Source of the DNA: Cordia subcordata
Lineage: Eukaryota > Streptophyta > Magnoliopsida > Boraginales > Cordiaceae
Reading direction: 5' to 3'
DNA: 64,000 nucleotides
Assembly (NCBI GenBank): GCA_028554755.1
Contig: JAPTOF010000010.1
Span: forward strand, 10,452,001 to 10,516,000
A program made the position numbers and the translations under genes. The stretch's first letter is position 1. Each line of letters starts with the position of its first letter. Shown piece by piece: positions 12,401-24,988 of the stretch. The notes under the pieces are model-generated. The model saw only the letters and a program-made list of their open reading frames with translations, had not been told where the DNA came from and did no database searches.

Positions 12401-13656
12401 GTAATGATTTCCATTGCAAATACTTGCAAAATACACTCGAGGTGCACACAACTCTCCAACTAAACTTCCCTTCCTATCACTACATTCAACTTATATACTC
12501 CAAAATGGCTGAAGCTGTCCCATCTTTCGTTGTGAAAACAATCGGCAACTTGTTGATTGAAGAAGGACAGTTTCTGCAGGGAGTAAAAGGCCAAGCAGAC
12601 CAACTTCTTACAGAGCTGAAGCGGATGCAATGGTTCTTGAAAGATGCCGACGCAAGGCAAAATCAAGAGGGTGGCAGGCTTCGTGAATGGATTTCACAAA
12701 CTAGAGACCTTGCTTACGAAGCCGAACATTTGCTTGAATGTTATGCTTTCAAGATTGAGTCAAGCCAGGGAAGAGGTATTACAGGCATCATCAAGAGGTG
12801 TGCTTGTCTCTTAGATGAATCCCTAACTCGTCACCAAGTTGGGTCAGATATCGAATCTCTCAAGGCCAAGATATCTGATCTGACTTCGAGTTTTGACAAA
12901 TATGGAATAAGAGCCATCGTGGAGAAAGAAAGTGGCTTAAGCTCTAGGCAACAACAACTAAGACGTACTTATTCCCATGTTGTTGAAGAGGATCTTGTTG
13001 GAATAGAAAGCCAGGTTGAAATGCTGGCAAAAGAACTTGTTGGTGAAAGCTATAGACTAGTTTCCATTTGCGGAATGGGCGGTCTAGGTAAGACCACGTT
13101 GGCTAGAAAAGTGTATCACCATCCGAATATCAGGCGTCATTTTCAAGCATTTTCGTGGGTATGCGTATCTCAGCAATGGCAGACGAGGGAGCTTTTGGAA
13201 GAGATCATTACTAAATTTATGCCAGAGAAGAGAGAATCAATTAAAGCATGGAGAGACACGGAGCTGGTCAGGAAGCTTTTTGAGTTCCAACAAAATCAAA
13301 GATGTCTAGTAGTAATTGATGACATATGGTCAACAGAAGCTTGGGGTGCCATCTAAGATGTCTTCCTAATTGAAGAGAGAGGTAACAAAGTATTGCTCAC
13401 AACTCGCAACAGAGAAGTTGCCACACAGATACATCCAAGAGTTTCCCTCCATCAACCATGCTTTTTGGACAAAAAAGAAAGTTGGGAGCTTTTTCAAAGA
13501 AAGTCTCAAATACAACGTTTTCAAGGTATTATCACTCCCTGTCTATGCATAGATGCATATAGTTAGACAAAACTTTTTAAGGAAAATTAGGAAGTATCTA
13601 AATTGAGACAGGAAAGCATAGGAAAGCCCGGAGCAAACACTACAAATATACATATA

Positions 13657-14350
13657 CTAGCATTTATTCCAGTGCTTCGTAGATCTAATATGTTTTTTAA
13701 CTATAGATCCAGACCTTATTGTACTTTATTTGTAAATAATTTTGGAAAGTACTTGATAACATTATTTTGATAAATTAGTATAAATACTGTTAATAATATT
13801 TATCAACTAAAATTTTATTTATCAAATCTATATGAAAAAAAGGATGAGAACTTGCTTTAGAATTTAAAGGCTGCATATCCAAATTAATAAATTCCACACA
13901 ACTCTAATTTTAATTTGATAGTATGTCATAATCTTTTCTCGACCTGTTACCGTGCATATAGAAAATAAAAATTTATTGTAGAATTGTATATAGTTTTTTT
14001 TTCTTTCTCTCCACTTTAATGGCCACATTCATAAGTATATAATATACATATTATCTTTCCTTAAATCAAAGTCAGCATCATGTATGTAATATTTTATATC
14101 AATACATTTGACTAAATGTATTCTGCTATACAGTGCATCTGAAGACAATCCAATACATTATATAGCAAAATTAATATTTAGTGAAATTTAATATATTTTT
14201 GTACTGACGTGTTCAGCTCTCATTTATTTAGAGAGATAACGTGCCAGACTCTTGTGCAACTCCTCTTACTTTCGCATATACTAATATATCCAACTCGTCG
14301 AGCCCTTTTTATAAAAAATGAGAAGTATGTAATACTTTCGAATTTCTACT
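13657..14350 (-). mobile_element. Helitron-like 3' end and body, minus orientation
   Basis: On the minus strand an imperfect hairpin region (TACGAAGCACTGG) is followed by AATAAATG and CTAG at 13660-13657, then T, the layout of a plant Helitron 3' end. The plus-strand text right of it (AGATCTAATATG...TATTGTACTTTATT) matches a second copy at 17365-17440. The 5' end is not defined, so the right limit given is only approximate. No Rep/helicase is present. Confidence 0.35.
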
Positions 14351-14739
14351 AATGCCAAATATAATTAAAATCTTTTGGGTTCATTTTGTAAAAGGATTTA
14401 TCTTTTTCTTGATGGTATTATTTGAAATAGGTAGTTATTACATTTGAAGTATTATATAATGTTTAGCAAGAATTCTATTAAATGAAGAGAAAAAGGAAAA
14501 AAAAAACCAAACTAAGTTAATAACAGCTGAAATACACCCACTTCAAAATCTAAACATTTCAATTTACAAAAGAACAAAAATTAAAATTGAGTTAAACAAT
14601 AAAACAACTAAAATTGTTCAAAAATTCAAATTTTAAATAAATATGCTATGTCAAAAATTATAAAAACAAAATGAGTCAAAATTTGACATAATGATAAATC
14701 CAGACTCACTTGGCACATTATGTTCGCTTATGTGGAGTC

Positions 14740-16695
14740 CCAAACTCACATCAGTTTGACTTTATGTATATTATAAATATAGATATAGATTTTTTTAACT
14801 ATTCCATGATAGGGATTAAATTGGTCGATTGTAGAAAATAATCTAAATTTATTTGGATCTTTCAAAATAATAGGAGCTCATGGCATAATTTTTAGCATTC
14901 ATTTGTGCTAGAGAGTTATTGATAAAAATGGAACTCGTAGAAATTTAACTCGATGATGTGACATCTCCTAAAGTCTTTTAAATTTTCATGAAGTATAAAT
15001 TTATTATGGTAATATATAATTTTTCATTGATAGATATATAGGTATGGTTTTTATTGATTCAAATTTATAATAAATATATTATGTTAAAAAATTGTAAAAA
15101 AAAAGTGAGTCAAATCATATGTTAAGATAAAATAATTTAAATATTATTATTTGTAAGGCTACAAAAATTAACTCGTACTCTCTCTTATATTGACTTATAT
15201 GACATTCAAAGAGTTCCAAATTTACTTGAGTTTGACATTATATAGTAGTATAGATATAGATATAATTTTTATTTAATTTTTAATGATTGGGATTAAATTA
15301 ACCACTTTTTGAAAATAATATAAATTGATTTGGATCTTACAATGAGATCTATCTTGAAAAGAAAAAGTAAAAGAAAATTCTGGAGACTTATAACATAATT
15401 TTCTCATTTGTTACTATTGAAGAGTAATTAATAAAAATGCAACCCACAAAATTTCAAATTGATGATGTGGCATCTCCCAAGTACTTCTAAGTTCTCATGA
15501 GGTGTAACTTTATTACTACTATTATTATTATTAGTAGTGGCAATTTTGCATCATGTCCTTTACACAAGTTCATAGAGGTATTTAAACTGAATTATTTTAA
15601 ATTTAAGATTTAGAAATTTTAATTGTTTTATAATTTAGGTTGGCAGTTTTTAAAGTAACATTAGATATTATGAGACCCTAAAATGATACTTTTTCATTTT
15701 AAATATCTAAGTTAGTTTGTAATGCAAAATACTCAAATAAAATAAATATCATATTAGACCCATTACAATACAATAAAAGACATAAAATAGATGTTTTATT
15801 TTGGTAAGGTGCCATTACATAAAAATAAAATAAAATAAAATTGATAATTTTGCGTCCCGCGCTTTGCTTGGGTTTTTGGTAGATTTTTAAATTTTATTTT
15901 TTAACTTGTAATATTCAAGTAAATATTAATTTTCAATTCTTTTATAATTTAGTTTGACTTTTTTGAAAGTGAAATAAAATATTGTGAGCTCCAAAATGAT
16001 ACTTTTAATTTTATTCACATATTTTTATTTGGTTTGTAATGTAAAATACTCGAACATAACAAATGTTATGTCAGATCCATTAAAATAAAAGAAATTACAT
16101 AAGTAAAATATTTTATTTTGAAGTGTCATTACATCAAAACGAAAATGATGACATGACATTTACAAAAGCAATATTTTGGTTAAAAGCATTTTTTAACATT
16201 TGGTTGATGTGGCATACCCTAACAATTTTATTTTAATGAGGTGACATCTTTCTAACAATGAAGTATAGCTTTGCATAATACTAGTCATTTCATATCCCGA
16301 GCTTTGCATGGAATTATTTAGGTTTTCTCTATTTTTTTAGTTTTCTAAATAATTATAATTGTGATTTTTTTGCATGTTTTTAGGTTTTTTGTGTGGTCTT
16401 TATTATTTCTAAATATCTATAAAAATTAATTCTTATGCTTTTTTAGTTTTTTTTTTAAAATATCCTATGAATATGATACCATTACATTAAAAAAATCAGT
16501 TATAACTATTAATATTCACTTGACTAATTCAATGACATGCCTCAACCATTTTAACTTGTAGTGGTTGTACAGATTTATTAGTATTAAAAACTATTTAATA
16601 GAATAAACCAAAAAGATTAATTAAAAGATTATATGGCATCTCCCAAAGCCTCTTAAATTTTGATGAAGTATAATTTTATTACTACTACTACTAAA
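14740..16695 (-). repeat. Tandem array of Helitron-like repeats
   Basis: Four related units share the core GATGTGGCATCTCCCAA and a following ATGAAGTATAATTTTATTA-type segment: cores at about 14951, 15461, 16204 and 16631, 5'-like segments at about 14989, 15496, 16250 and 16661. Units 1 and 2 align over roughly 300 bp. On the minus strand an imperfect hairpin plus CTAG|T (3' end type) is seen at 16281-16320 and a related but weaker end near 15845-15870. The order suggests several short non-autonomous Helitrons joined head to tail, antisense to the receptor gene. Confidence 0.45.
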
Positions 16696-16829
16696 TATCA
16701 TTTCATTTTTTGCAGTAATTTTTGTACCATTACTCTTATTTGAATATTTAAAAATAATATGGACTAACTTAAGAAAAAAATTGGTACTTATAACATAATT
16801 TCCTCATTTGTTAATGTACTATATCTCTA

Positions 16830-17180
16830 AAACCTATATCCTATAATATTATATTATTTAATGGGACCAGTTTGAATAAATTGTGAAATATTAAGGACTA
16901 ATATAAATATATTGAAATAATGAAAACTTTGACTATATTTACGAGCTAATTTGACAATGTCCTTATAACATTATAGACTAGTTTAAGTAGTTTAAAAATC
17001 TTCATTATTTTACTTATATTTGTACTAATTTGAATAAATTTGTTAAATATAAAGGGCCGATATAAAATTTTTTAAATAATAAAAACTAAAGTGATTGTTT
17101 AGGGACTAATTTGGCTGTGTAGTAAAATATTATGAATTAACATGAGTATTTCAAAACAATAAGAGCTTAGTTAGAGAAAA
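16830..17180 (+). repeat. Diffuse repeat with AAATATTAAGGACTAAT motif
   Basis: Contains several divergent copies of TGTGAAATATTAAGGACTAA in and out of register. The same motif forms a clearer array at 53230-53465 upstream of receptor gene 2. No coding content. Confidence 0.4.
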
Positions 17181-17354
17181 ATAACAATAATAGAGGCTTG
17201 AAACATAATTTATATATTTGAATTAATGATATTTTTAACCTTACACATCACCGCTTGCAAGAGTATAAAATTAGCTTATACTCTCTCAATAGAAGCTAAT
17301 GCGGCATGCCTCTTTGAGCTCTATTTTGTATCACTTATCTATACATACATATAT

Positions 17355-17450
17355 ATATATATATATATATTCCAGTGCTATGCATGGGATCTAATTTATT
17401 TTTTGTTATCGATTCCAGATTTTATTGTACTTCATTCATAAGTATTATTA
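17355..17450 (-). repeat. Second copy of the Helitron-like end
   Basis: After a TA run the plus strand reads ATTCCAGTGCTATGCATGG then GATCTAATTTATTTTTTG, paralogous to 13665-13740. On the minus strand this is an imperfect hairpin close to an end, but the terminal CTAG is lost in the TA repeat. Only the end is recognisable. Confidence 0.35.
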
Positions 17451-17998
17451 GAAGAATAATTCACATAATCTTTATGATGAATAAACAATAAGAATCATTG
17501 ATAACATTTATCAAAGTTTTTAGTGTATATATATAGACATAGATAATGTATACATACCCCACAAATACTATGTGTGTGTTTGAATGTACATATCGGGCCA
17601 AAACTTTTCAAAAAGAGTTTTAAAGGAAAGCAACCAAAAAAGCATCTAATTAATACAACTTGTACATCATAGAAAAACCTAACCGGTTTGCTTATTTGAA
17701 GCTGCTTATAAATAATTGATACTTATAAACAAGTAAATAGATGTTTAGATTAAAAAGGTGCTTGTAAGTTATTGATTTATTTGGTAAAGAGGTGCTTATA
17801 AGTTGTAATTTTATTACAATAACAAAGAAGGAACTTTGATTAATAAAAAAATTGTACTTTTCTTATGTTTTCTAGGGTGAAGAAAGTTTTTCAATTGGTC
17901 AAACTTCAATAAGTAAGAGAAAAGTAAGGGGGCTGCTGCTTTTATTTTTCTTGCTTATAAGTTATTTTTACTTGCTTATAAACAAAATTTACCAAACG

Positions 17999-18033
<35 letters not shown>

Positions 18034-18127
18034 TGTTTGCCTTTGCTATGTATATGAATGTTTGGTAATGAGAAATGTTAACTTGCCAAACGGGTCTTTT
18101 AACTGTGAGACCCATGTGTTATCCTTG

Positions 18128-18858
18128 TCTATATATACTAAATAAAAGAACGTGACTAGAAATTAACACATTAGTCTTTGAAGTAGATGAGAGCTTCACA
18201 TGTTAGTATGAAATATTAATTAAGTAATTTTTATTATTTTGTTAGATATTATTTTGGATAACTGATCAATATAACTTTTATTAACTTTAGCAAATCATGA
18301 ATGCAATATTAGATACTATGCGCACATGTACGAATTCAACGTCAAATATTATGTATATACATGAATGTAATATTTGAAATTATATACATGTATAAATGTA
18401 ATATCAAATACTATATACATACATGCATGAATACAATATTATATACTACGTATATGTGGTTGAGTTTAATTCAATGGTTGGATATATTTAGTCACATAAA
18501 CTAGTCTTAGATACCTTGCATGTGATGATCACTTCTATATATATTTATAAAAGAATATAAAATATGGTTAAAGCCAAACTAGAGTGTATAGAATATAGGT
18601 TGTAGAAAAGTTGACCAGAATATTAAACTTATTAATTTGGAAAAGCTATCTCTGTATTATTAGATAAGTTAGTCATTTTGTTCATTTGTTATTTATTAAT
18701 AAACTTTAATTGATAAATATTATCAATGATTCTTTACTGTTAATTCATCAAACAATTCTATCAAATAAAATTTTAGTGTCACTTATAAAAAATAACGATA
18801 TTTAAAATTAATAGACAAAATAAATTAGATCCGTGCATACCATGGGAAAAATTTCTAG
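18128..18858 (+). mobile_element. Candidate short non-autonomous Helitron
   Basis: Starts TCTATATATACTAAATAAAAG, the usual plant Helitron 5' form, and ends with an imperfect hairpin (CCGTGCATACCATGG) about eight bases before CTAG at 18855-18858, followed by T. Helitrons start TC, end CTRR and insert without target duplication. The base before the TC is G rather than the usual A. No coding sequence; about 731 bp. It lies in the receptor 1 intron in sense orientation. Confidence 0.45.
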
Positions 18859-21089
18859 TATTTGATATACTGAAATGAGAACCTTTGCAGTGACATTTCA
18901 CAACATTTTTGTTAGTATTGTTATTCACGAAACCTACTAAATGTACTTCAAAACACGTTAGGAACCCGCTAAATGTACTTCAAAACATATAATGAGCGTT
19001 TAGTTTATCATGTATGTTGAGTAAAGAATGGTCGTACTTTTAATTACACTGGCTCAAACTGCCTGTAACATTCGAAAGATATGTATTGGTTTTCTTAACA
19101 TTAAGTGTAAATCTTTAGAAGAATCAAATAGCTAAAATACTAGTGTTATTTTTCTCTTCTTTTCCTTATAGAAGAGGGATTGGAAAGATTTTTTTGAAAC
19201 AGGTCTAGTATGACTAGCAATTGTATTGAGATACGTGATTTGTACTATGTAGGCCTAATAAAATATGGTTTTCTTTTTCCTATTTCAGTTGTCGACAATG
19301 GCGAAATCCAGAAAATAGAAGAATTAGGAAAAGCAATGGCTGAATATTGTGTGGTCTGCCGTTGGCTGTAATTATCCTCGGAGGCATTCTCGCAACAAAA
19401 GAATGTTTGGCGGAGTGGAAAACGTGTACAAAAATATTAAGTGGTATCTAGGGAAGGGGAACAACATTGGAAGAGAGGAAGGAAGATTACAAAATATATT
19501 AGAGTTGAGTTACAATGATTTGCCATACCAATTGAAACCTTGTTTTCGTTACTTGAGTCAGTACTTGGAAGATACTGATATAGAAACAGAGACATTGTAC
19601 CAAATTTGGATGGCTGAAGGCATGATATCTATGGAGGATCAAATTGAAGAGGAACCAATGATGGATGTTGCGGAACGTTATTTGGAAGAATTAGTAAAAA
19701 GGTACATGGTTTTTGCTGAAATGAGAGAGTTGCCTTTAGTTACAAAGTTCAAATCATGCCGCCTTCATGATCTTATGAGAGATTTGTGCTTGCTTAAGGC
19801 GAAAGAGGAAAACTTCTTGGAATTAATTGACTGCAGGAATAGAAATGGCGCAGAGGTTGGAAAATTCATCAGGTCAGGAAATCCTAGACTTGTTATTCAT
19901 TTGCGTGGAAAGGATGACAAAAACTTTGTTCCTCCTGGAGAAGAAGTAACTCAACGCCTTAGATCATTTACTTTCAATCTAAATGGAGGAGACAAGGGAG
20001 GAATTGCAAGGACGATGAAATTACTGATAGGTGATTTCAGGATGCTAAGAATTTTGTCCATTGAAGGACTTTTTCCTTCTACAGATGATAGAATAAGTCG
20101 CAGAGAGAGATCTTCTGTTGTTCGTGACTACCGTATTATTCCCGTACGTAGACTTATCCATTTGAGATACTTGAGTTTGAGGGGCTCTAGCTTCCTAGTT
20201 ATACCATCATCTATAAGCAAGCTTAAGCACCTAGAAACTCTTGATTTACGTTCTATCAGGATATTGAGGGTACCAAATACAATAAGAATATTAAAACAAT
20301 TGAAACACCTATACCTTCCTCATATACCCTATAGCCGGTACCGATTGGATGGGTTGCACAATTTGGAGATGCTTGAAGGCTTTGATAACAGTTGTAATGA
20401 CGTTATACACCTCTCCACTCTGACGAAACTTCGATCTTTAGTAGCGAAGGTCCACGATAAGGCAGAGGATGTGGAAGAATTCATCAACCAAGTAAACAAG
20501 TTAACCTACTTGAGATTTTTGTCCTTTGATATTAATGGTTGTGATTTTAGTTCAGAGAAGGGGTCAACTATGCTTAGAAAGCTGTTTTCCTGCAATCCTC
20601 TCAGTTTTCTGGCAATAAACACTGGGAGAATAAGCAAATTTCCCGAGTATGAACCTTGTTTCTCCCCGAATCTCCATGAATTTATATTATGGGGGACTGA
20701 AACTGAAGAAGACCCAATGAGGACATTGGAAAAGCTTCCCAATTTGAAACGTCTAACTCTAGCCCACCTTAGGATGGAAAAGATAATGTGCCATGCCACT
20801 AGTTTTCCTCAACTCAAATTTCTTAGTCTCCTCTGTTTGAGGAATTTGAAGAACTGGTGGATGGAAGAAGGATCCATGCCATATCTTTCTAGTCTCAAAA
20901 TTGATGAATGTGAAAATTTGAAGATGATTCCTGATGGGTTTTAGATTTGTGACTACCCTCAAAGAATTGAAAATCATAGACATGCCTAGAGAATTCGAAA
21001 GCAGGCTCCAATTTAATAAGGACGGTCAAGAAGGAGAAGATTTCGACAAAGTCCAACATGTGCCTTCCATATCTTTCCAGAGAGCGTGA

Positions 21090-21660
21090 TGAAACTGGCG
21101 CGCACACACACACATCCGGTCCCTTCATGGCCATTTGGCATCAGGTACTTATACTACCCGTACCTACTGCAACCATATCTTCCCTTCACACAAACAAAAA
21201 AAAAAAGGGAAAACCTTTTCAAGATTTTACTTGTGACATGAACCAAGTAATAATTTTGTTTCCTTGTTTGTTCTCGAATGGATTTCTGTTTCTTATATAT
21301 ATATATGTAAAGATTCTTTGTTGAACATCTACTGCAAAGAGATGATAAATATTTTGAACTAATTCTGGGGTGGAAGTAGCATTCAGCCAGGTGCGCACTA
21401 AGCTGCCAAGACGGGGCCACTCTACATAATCAGGCAAGTTAGGCAACGAGCACGAGAGAAACCCATCAACAACACCAGATACGCCATAAATGAAGAGAAC
21501 AGGTTGAGCTTGCGATCTCCACAGCCGTTGAAGACGTGACTGCTGTAGTAGACGGTGGAGTGGTTGAAGGCACGGAAGGCAAAGCAGGTGGTGTGGTGGG
21601 GATTTTATCTGGGCAGCACGCGACGAGGTGTAGAAGGAAGAAAAAGGTCATCTGATACCA
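21090..21660. other. 3' flank of receptor gene 1
   Basis: Contains the presumed 3' UTR: CA repeat at 21101-21112, a possible 3'-UTR intron donor (CATCAG|GTACTT at 21145) like one behind receptor gene 2, an A-run and a short TA run (21296-21305). From about 21400 the composition becomes richer in G and C and reads as leader sequence of the retroelement whose primer site is at 21651-21660. No gene is recognised. Confidence 0.5.
21651..21660 (-). other. Initiator-Met tRNA primer-binding site
   Basis: The minus strand reads TGGTATCAGA, the standard primer site of plant Ty1/copia and TRIM elements, directly adjoining an LTR end (CTTCTACA). Confidence 0.6.
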
Positions 21661-21787
21661 TGTAGAAGCATTGAGGGTCATACGCCGTGTTTTAGTATGT
21701 ATTTATACACAATAGTGTTTTGTACAAATTAAAATCATAACCTTTTCATATAAGGTAATACGTACGAGATATACTTATGGACTAACA
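21661..21787 (-). repeat. Short copia or TRIM-like LTR
   Basis: On the minus strand it runs TGTTAGTCC...CTTCTACA over 127 bp, with a TATA-like TGTATAAATAC, and is followed at once by the primer site. The length fits TRIM elements (LTRs of 100-250 bp) better than full copia elements. The matching LTR on the other side was not found, so the element is partial. Confidence 0.5.
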
Positions 21788-21984
21788 AAAGTATTGCTTT
21801 TTTCCCACTATTTGGATCTCTTTTAGTATCTTTCAACTTTCTTGACCGCAATAAATATATTATATATTCTTTTCTAGTTCTAGGCTTCAATAGATGCATG
21901 AGTCATGATTTTTTTTATAAATAACACTTAAAAAACTTAATTTAAAAAATAGTCTTGTTTTGGATTGCATTTCAAAAGTAGCAC

Positions 21985-22300
21985 TTTCGGTTATTGAAAG
22001 GCCGAAATAGGCAATTCAACTACTGTCGAGCTCGTTTTTTACACGCTGGTAGGCCACGTAGGGATTTCGATTATTGAACAACCGATTTCAGGCTTTGAAT
22101 AACCGAAATTTAGTTTTGGCTATTTAACGGCCAAAAGTGGTTGAAGAATATATTCCCCTGTCAACCTGGCAGATTCTTACTTTTCAACAGCTAATTTCGG
22201 CTATTGAATAGCCGAAAGCTTGTCCCGTCATTCCTACTTCACATCAACGAATATATGACTAACAATGTAGCAGCTATATTCGTTTCTTGAATAGCAGAAA
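21985..22300. repeat. Left subterminal hairpin array of the MULE
   Basis: About six degenerate palindromes of the form TTTCGGYTATTGAAYRGCCGAAA: 21985-22007, 22064-22089, 22085-22110, 22112-22138, 22195-22217 and 22279-22300. The copy at 22195-22217 is perfect (TTTCGGCTATT-G-AATAGCCGAAA). Some overlap or abut. They lie between the terminal repeat and the promoter. Confidence 0.85.
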
Positions 22301-22345
22301 TCCAAATTTTAGATATTCAACTAACGAACTCAGCATCACAACTAG

Positions 22346-22355
22346 CTATATAAAC
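22346..22355 (+). promoter_or_regulatory. Candidate TATA box of the MULE transposase
   Basis: CTATATAAAC followed by CCCCTCC lies about 170 bases before the ATG at 22523, a plausible core promoter, just inside the hairpin array. Confidence 0.5.
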
Positions 22356-22522
22356 CCCCTCCTCCTTCCCATTGCTTCCAAACATCTGGCTTTTGCCTAT
22401 TGTTAGCAAAAAAAACTTGCATATATTTTGTTAACAGTAATTTCTGCTCGGTTAAAAGGTTTGAAACCCTTAAATTGTACTTCTAAACCACCCAATATTT
22501 CATACCAATCTTGAAAAATAAT

Positions 22523-24812
22523 ATGAATCCAAACGCAGTAACTATTATTTTACATTATGGAGGCCGAAAAATAAATAGCCCTTTCGGCGTTTATTACGAG
22601 ACTGCAAAGCCAAGGCGCAAAGTCAAAATAACAAAAGAAATTTCGTACGATGAGTTCGTTTACAGTGCTTATGAGAAGCTCAATTTGCGTTACGACATGG
22701 GCAGAGTTGTGTTGCATCACCGTTTTCAATCAGCACTCATCAACTCCCAATATCTGTATTTCAACATTAGTGCAGTCAATTCTGATGAAGAGTTGCAGGA
22801 CATGTGCGAGATTACTTGTCATTCCAATTACATGTGCACGGCAGATGTTTATGTGGACGTAGACACAGATGACGTGTACATTCCCCAGACAGTCAGTGGT
22901 ACTCCTTCTGACGAGGGTATCCCCGATTTGAATGGAAATTTTATTGGTTACCGAGATGAAGGTGACGACATAGTGACGACTGTGTCGGAGTCTTCCAATT
23001 TAAACGTGTCTCCTCAGGACACGTTTAATGTTGCTGGGACATCACATGCTGAAGGCCCGCATGCGATGTTCGACTTGAATATAGACACATTTCAATCCGA
23101 GCCGAAAGAAGATGACGAGGATGTGGAGTTGAACCAATAAAATGCATGGTACGATGATGATGAATATGCAAACTCTAACATAGAGGGTGGTCCGAGCATC
23201 AGTGGAGTACCTATGGTAGAAGAGTTGGATCATGTTGAGTTACAAACTGCTACGCAGGAGTACTAAATGGATAGCATGGATGTACCAGCAACCAAGCCCG
23301 TCTGGAACCCAGATACTAAGGAGCTTGCATTAGGCATGATTTTTCCTACCAAAAAAGATGTGCAGAGGGTCGTACAGATGTATGCAGTCAGTGTACAAAG
23401 AGAGTATGTGGTCGACCAGTCCACACCGAGCTTGTACGTTGCTTCTTACAAGAGTACCAACCGCGATAATCCATGTAAAGGGTACTTGCGTGCCGTAAAA
23501 AAATCCATGTACCGATAATTCGAGATTACAAAGTATTGCGGGGTACACAATTGCTTAGCTCATAACAAATGGTGTGGGCACAGAAATCTTACCGCTGATT
23601 TGGTTGGATTTATGGTAAGACATTTTGTAAAACATAAACCTGATTTCGAGGTCAGTTTTGTTCGAGCTCACGTTAAGGAAACACTTTAGGTGGATATATC
23701 TTACAAGAAGGCATGGCATGGGCGAAATAAGGCGATCGAACTTGTATATGGCGATTGGCACACCTCATATCAATCCTTTCCACGGTTTTTTAGAACTTTG
23801 AAGAGAAAGAATCTGGGGACGATCATAACTTACAAGTTCTTTCCGGGTTTGACGACAGAGTACAAAATTTTCGACTATGTTTTCTAGGCTTTTGCACCGT
23901 GCATCGCAGCATGGAAGCATTGTCGACCTGTGATGACGATCGACGATACCCACTTACGGGGCCCGTACAAGGGTCATCTTCTTACATCACTGATGACAGA
24001 TGCAACAGGAAATGTTTTGCTGTTGGCATTTGCCATCGTTGATGCTGAGACAATAGATAGTTGGCCATGGTTCCTACGTCTCGTGCAACAACATTTTCTT
24101 CATAATATAAAAAAGGTTTGTTTAATATCTGATCGTCACCCAGGGATACTTGCTGCTGTGGAAAATATCTCATCAGACGGGCATTTACGTGTAAAACATC
24201 GTATTTGCCTTCGACATCTCAAAAGCAATGTGATGAAGCATTGTCGAAACCAGTATGTCAAAGACTTGTGTTGGGTAACTGAAAAAGAATATCAAGTTCG
24301 CAAGCATAATGCAATCATGCAAAAAATTCTTGAAGTTGACCCCACATCAGGCGGTGTTGGGAGAAAGACGTACGACTATTTATCTGAAATCGACAAGGAA
24401 GTTTGGACCCTTTCTTCAGATGGAGGGGTATGATGACGACGAACAGTGTTGAATGCTTTAATGGTGTTCTTGTTGGTGCAAGATGCTTTCCAATAACTGC
24501 GTTAATCAGTCACACTTTTATGAAGTTGGTGGAATACTTCTACAATCGATCCATAAATGCTAGCTATTTGGTTGGACAATAAACGCTGCTCCCAAGTAGA
24601 ACAAGGGAACTTTTTGAGAAGTGGGAGTCTCATTCACACCGTCACTGTATTTTTAATTTCCACTTCCCAACTTGTACAGTATAGGTCGAGCGTTTATCGG
24701 CGTCATTCACTGAAAGACCTCCAACACAAGTTGTTAAATTCAATGAGAAGACGTGTACTTGTGGTAAATGGACAGCGTATCATGTGCTGTGTTCGCATGC
24801 ACAGGCCTTATA
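22523..24812 (+). pseudogene. MURA-type transposase pseudogene
   Basis: Would encode the DDE transposase of the surrounding MULE. The ATG at 22523 opens an N-terminal domain typical of plant MULE proteins (VTIILHYGGR..., acidic middle). A MuDR DNA-binding segment follows (23267-23518), then the catalytic domain: first Asp in MTIDDTHLRGPYKGHLL, second Asp in CLISDRHPGI, Glu in TNSVECFNGVL. A SWIM zinc finger closes it (CTCGKWTAYHVLCSH, about 24751-24800). One frame runs from 22523 to about 24430, broken by stops at 23138, 23264, 23516, 23687 and 23885; a one-base shift near 24430 leads into the last part. An AAT repeat (24806-24990) begins right at the C-terminus. It cannot make a full protein. 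Confidence 0.9.
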
Positions 24813-24946
24813 ATAATAATAAAACTAATTGATATAATGATTATAATAATAATAATAATAATAACAATAATGATAATAATAACAATAATAATAAATATAA
24901 ATCTAATTGGTATAATAATTATTATAATAATAAGCAAACCAATAAC

Positions 24947-24988
<42 letters not shown>

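Larger units (their letters stand above)
13526..19288 (+). other. Large phase-1 intron of receptor gene 1
   Basis: Donor CAAG|GTATTA at 13526; acceptor TATTTCAG at 19288. At 5.76 kb it lies between the RNBS-B/C part and the GLPLA part. Receptor gene 2 has an intron at the equivalent place and phase (3.5 kb), so the intron is ancestral. The interior is AT-rich and holds Helitron-like copies, (TA)n runs (17350-17370, 18001-18031) and diffuse repeats. The tract 17450-18127 has no gene. Confidence 0.85.
12505..21089 (+). pseudogene. CC-NB-ARC-LRR receptor gene 1 (RPP8/RPP13-like), disrupted
   Basis: Intracellular immune receptor type. Exon 1 (12505-13525) starts MAEAVPSF. It holds a coiled coil with an EDVID-like stretch (REWISQTRDLAYEAEHLLE, residues 60-78), P-loop GMGGLGKTT (190-198) and kinase-2 CLVVIDDIW (267-275). 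A TAA at 13354-13356 interrupts the frame, which then continues in phase with RNBS-B (GNKVLLTTRNREVA). Exon 2 (from 19289) carries GLPLA, RNBS-D, an LHD variant of MHD (RLHDLMRDLC) and about 14 leucine-rich repeats. One-base deletions near 19351 and 19418-19421 and an extra T near 20941 break the frame; the last part ends at TGA 21087-21089. Without lesions it would be about 940 residues, normal for the family. It may be a pseudogene, or some lesions may be assembly errors. Confidence 0.85.

Noticed and set aside
12424..12504. In-frame upstream extension of receptor gene 1
   Set aside because: It opens without ATG and does not resemble the family; MAEAVPSF at 12505 matches the N-termini of receptor 2 and the stubs.
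13370..13552. A 60-codon frame starting at 13370
   Set aside because: It is out of register with the NB domain; the true frame reads RNBS-B after the TAA at 13354.
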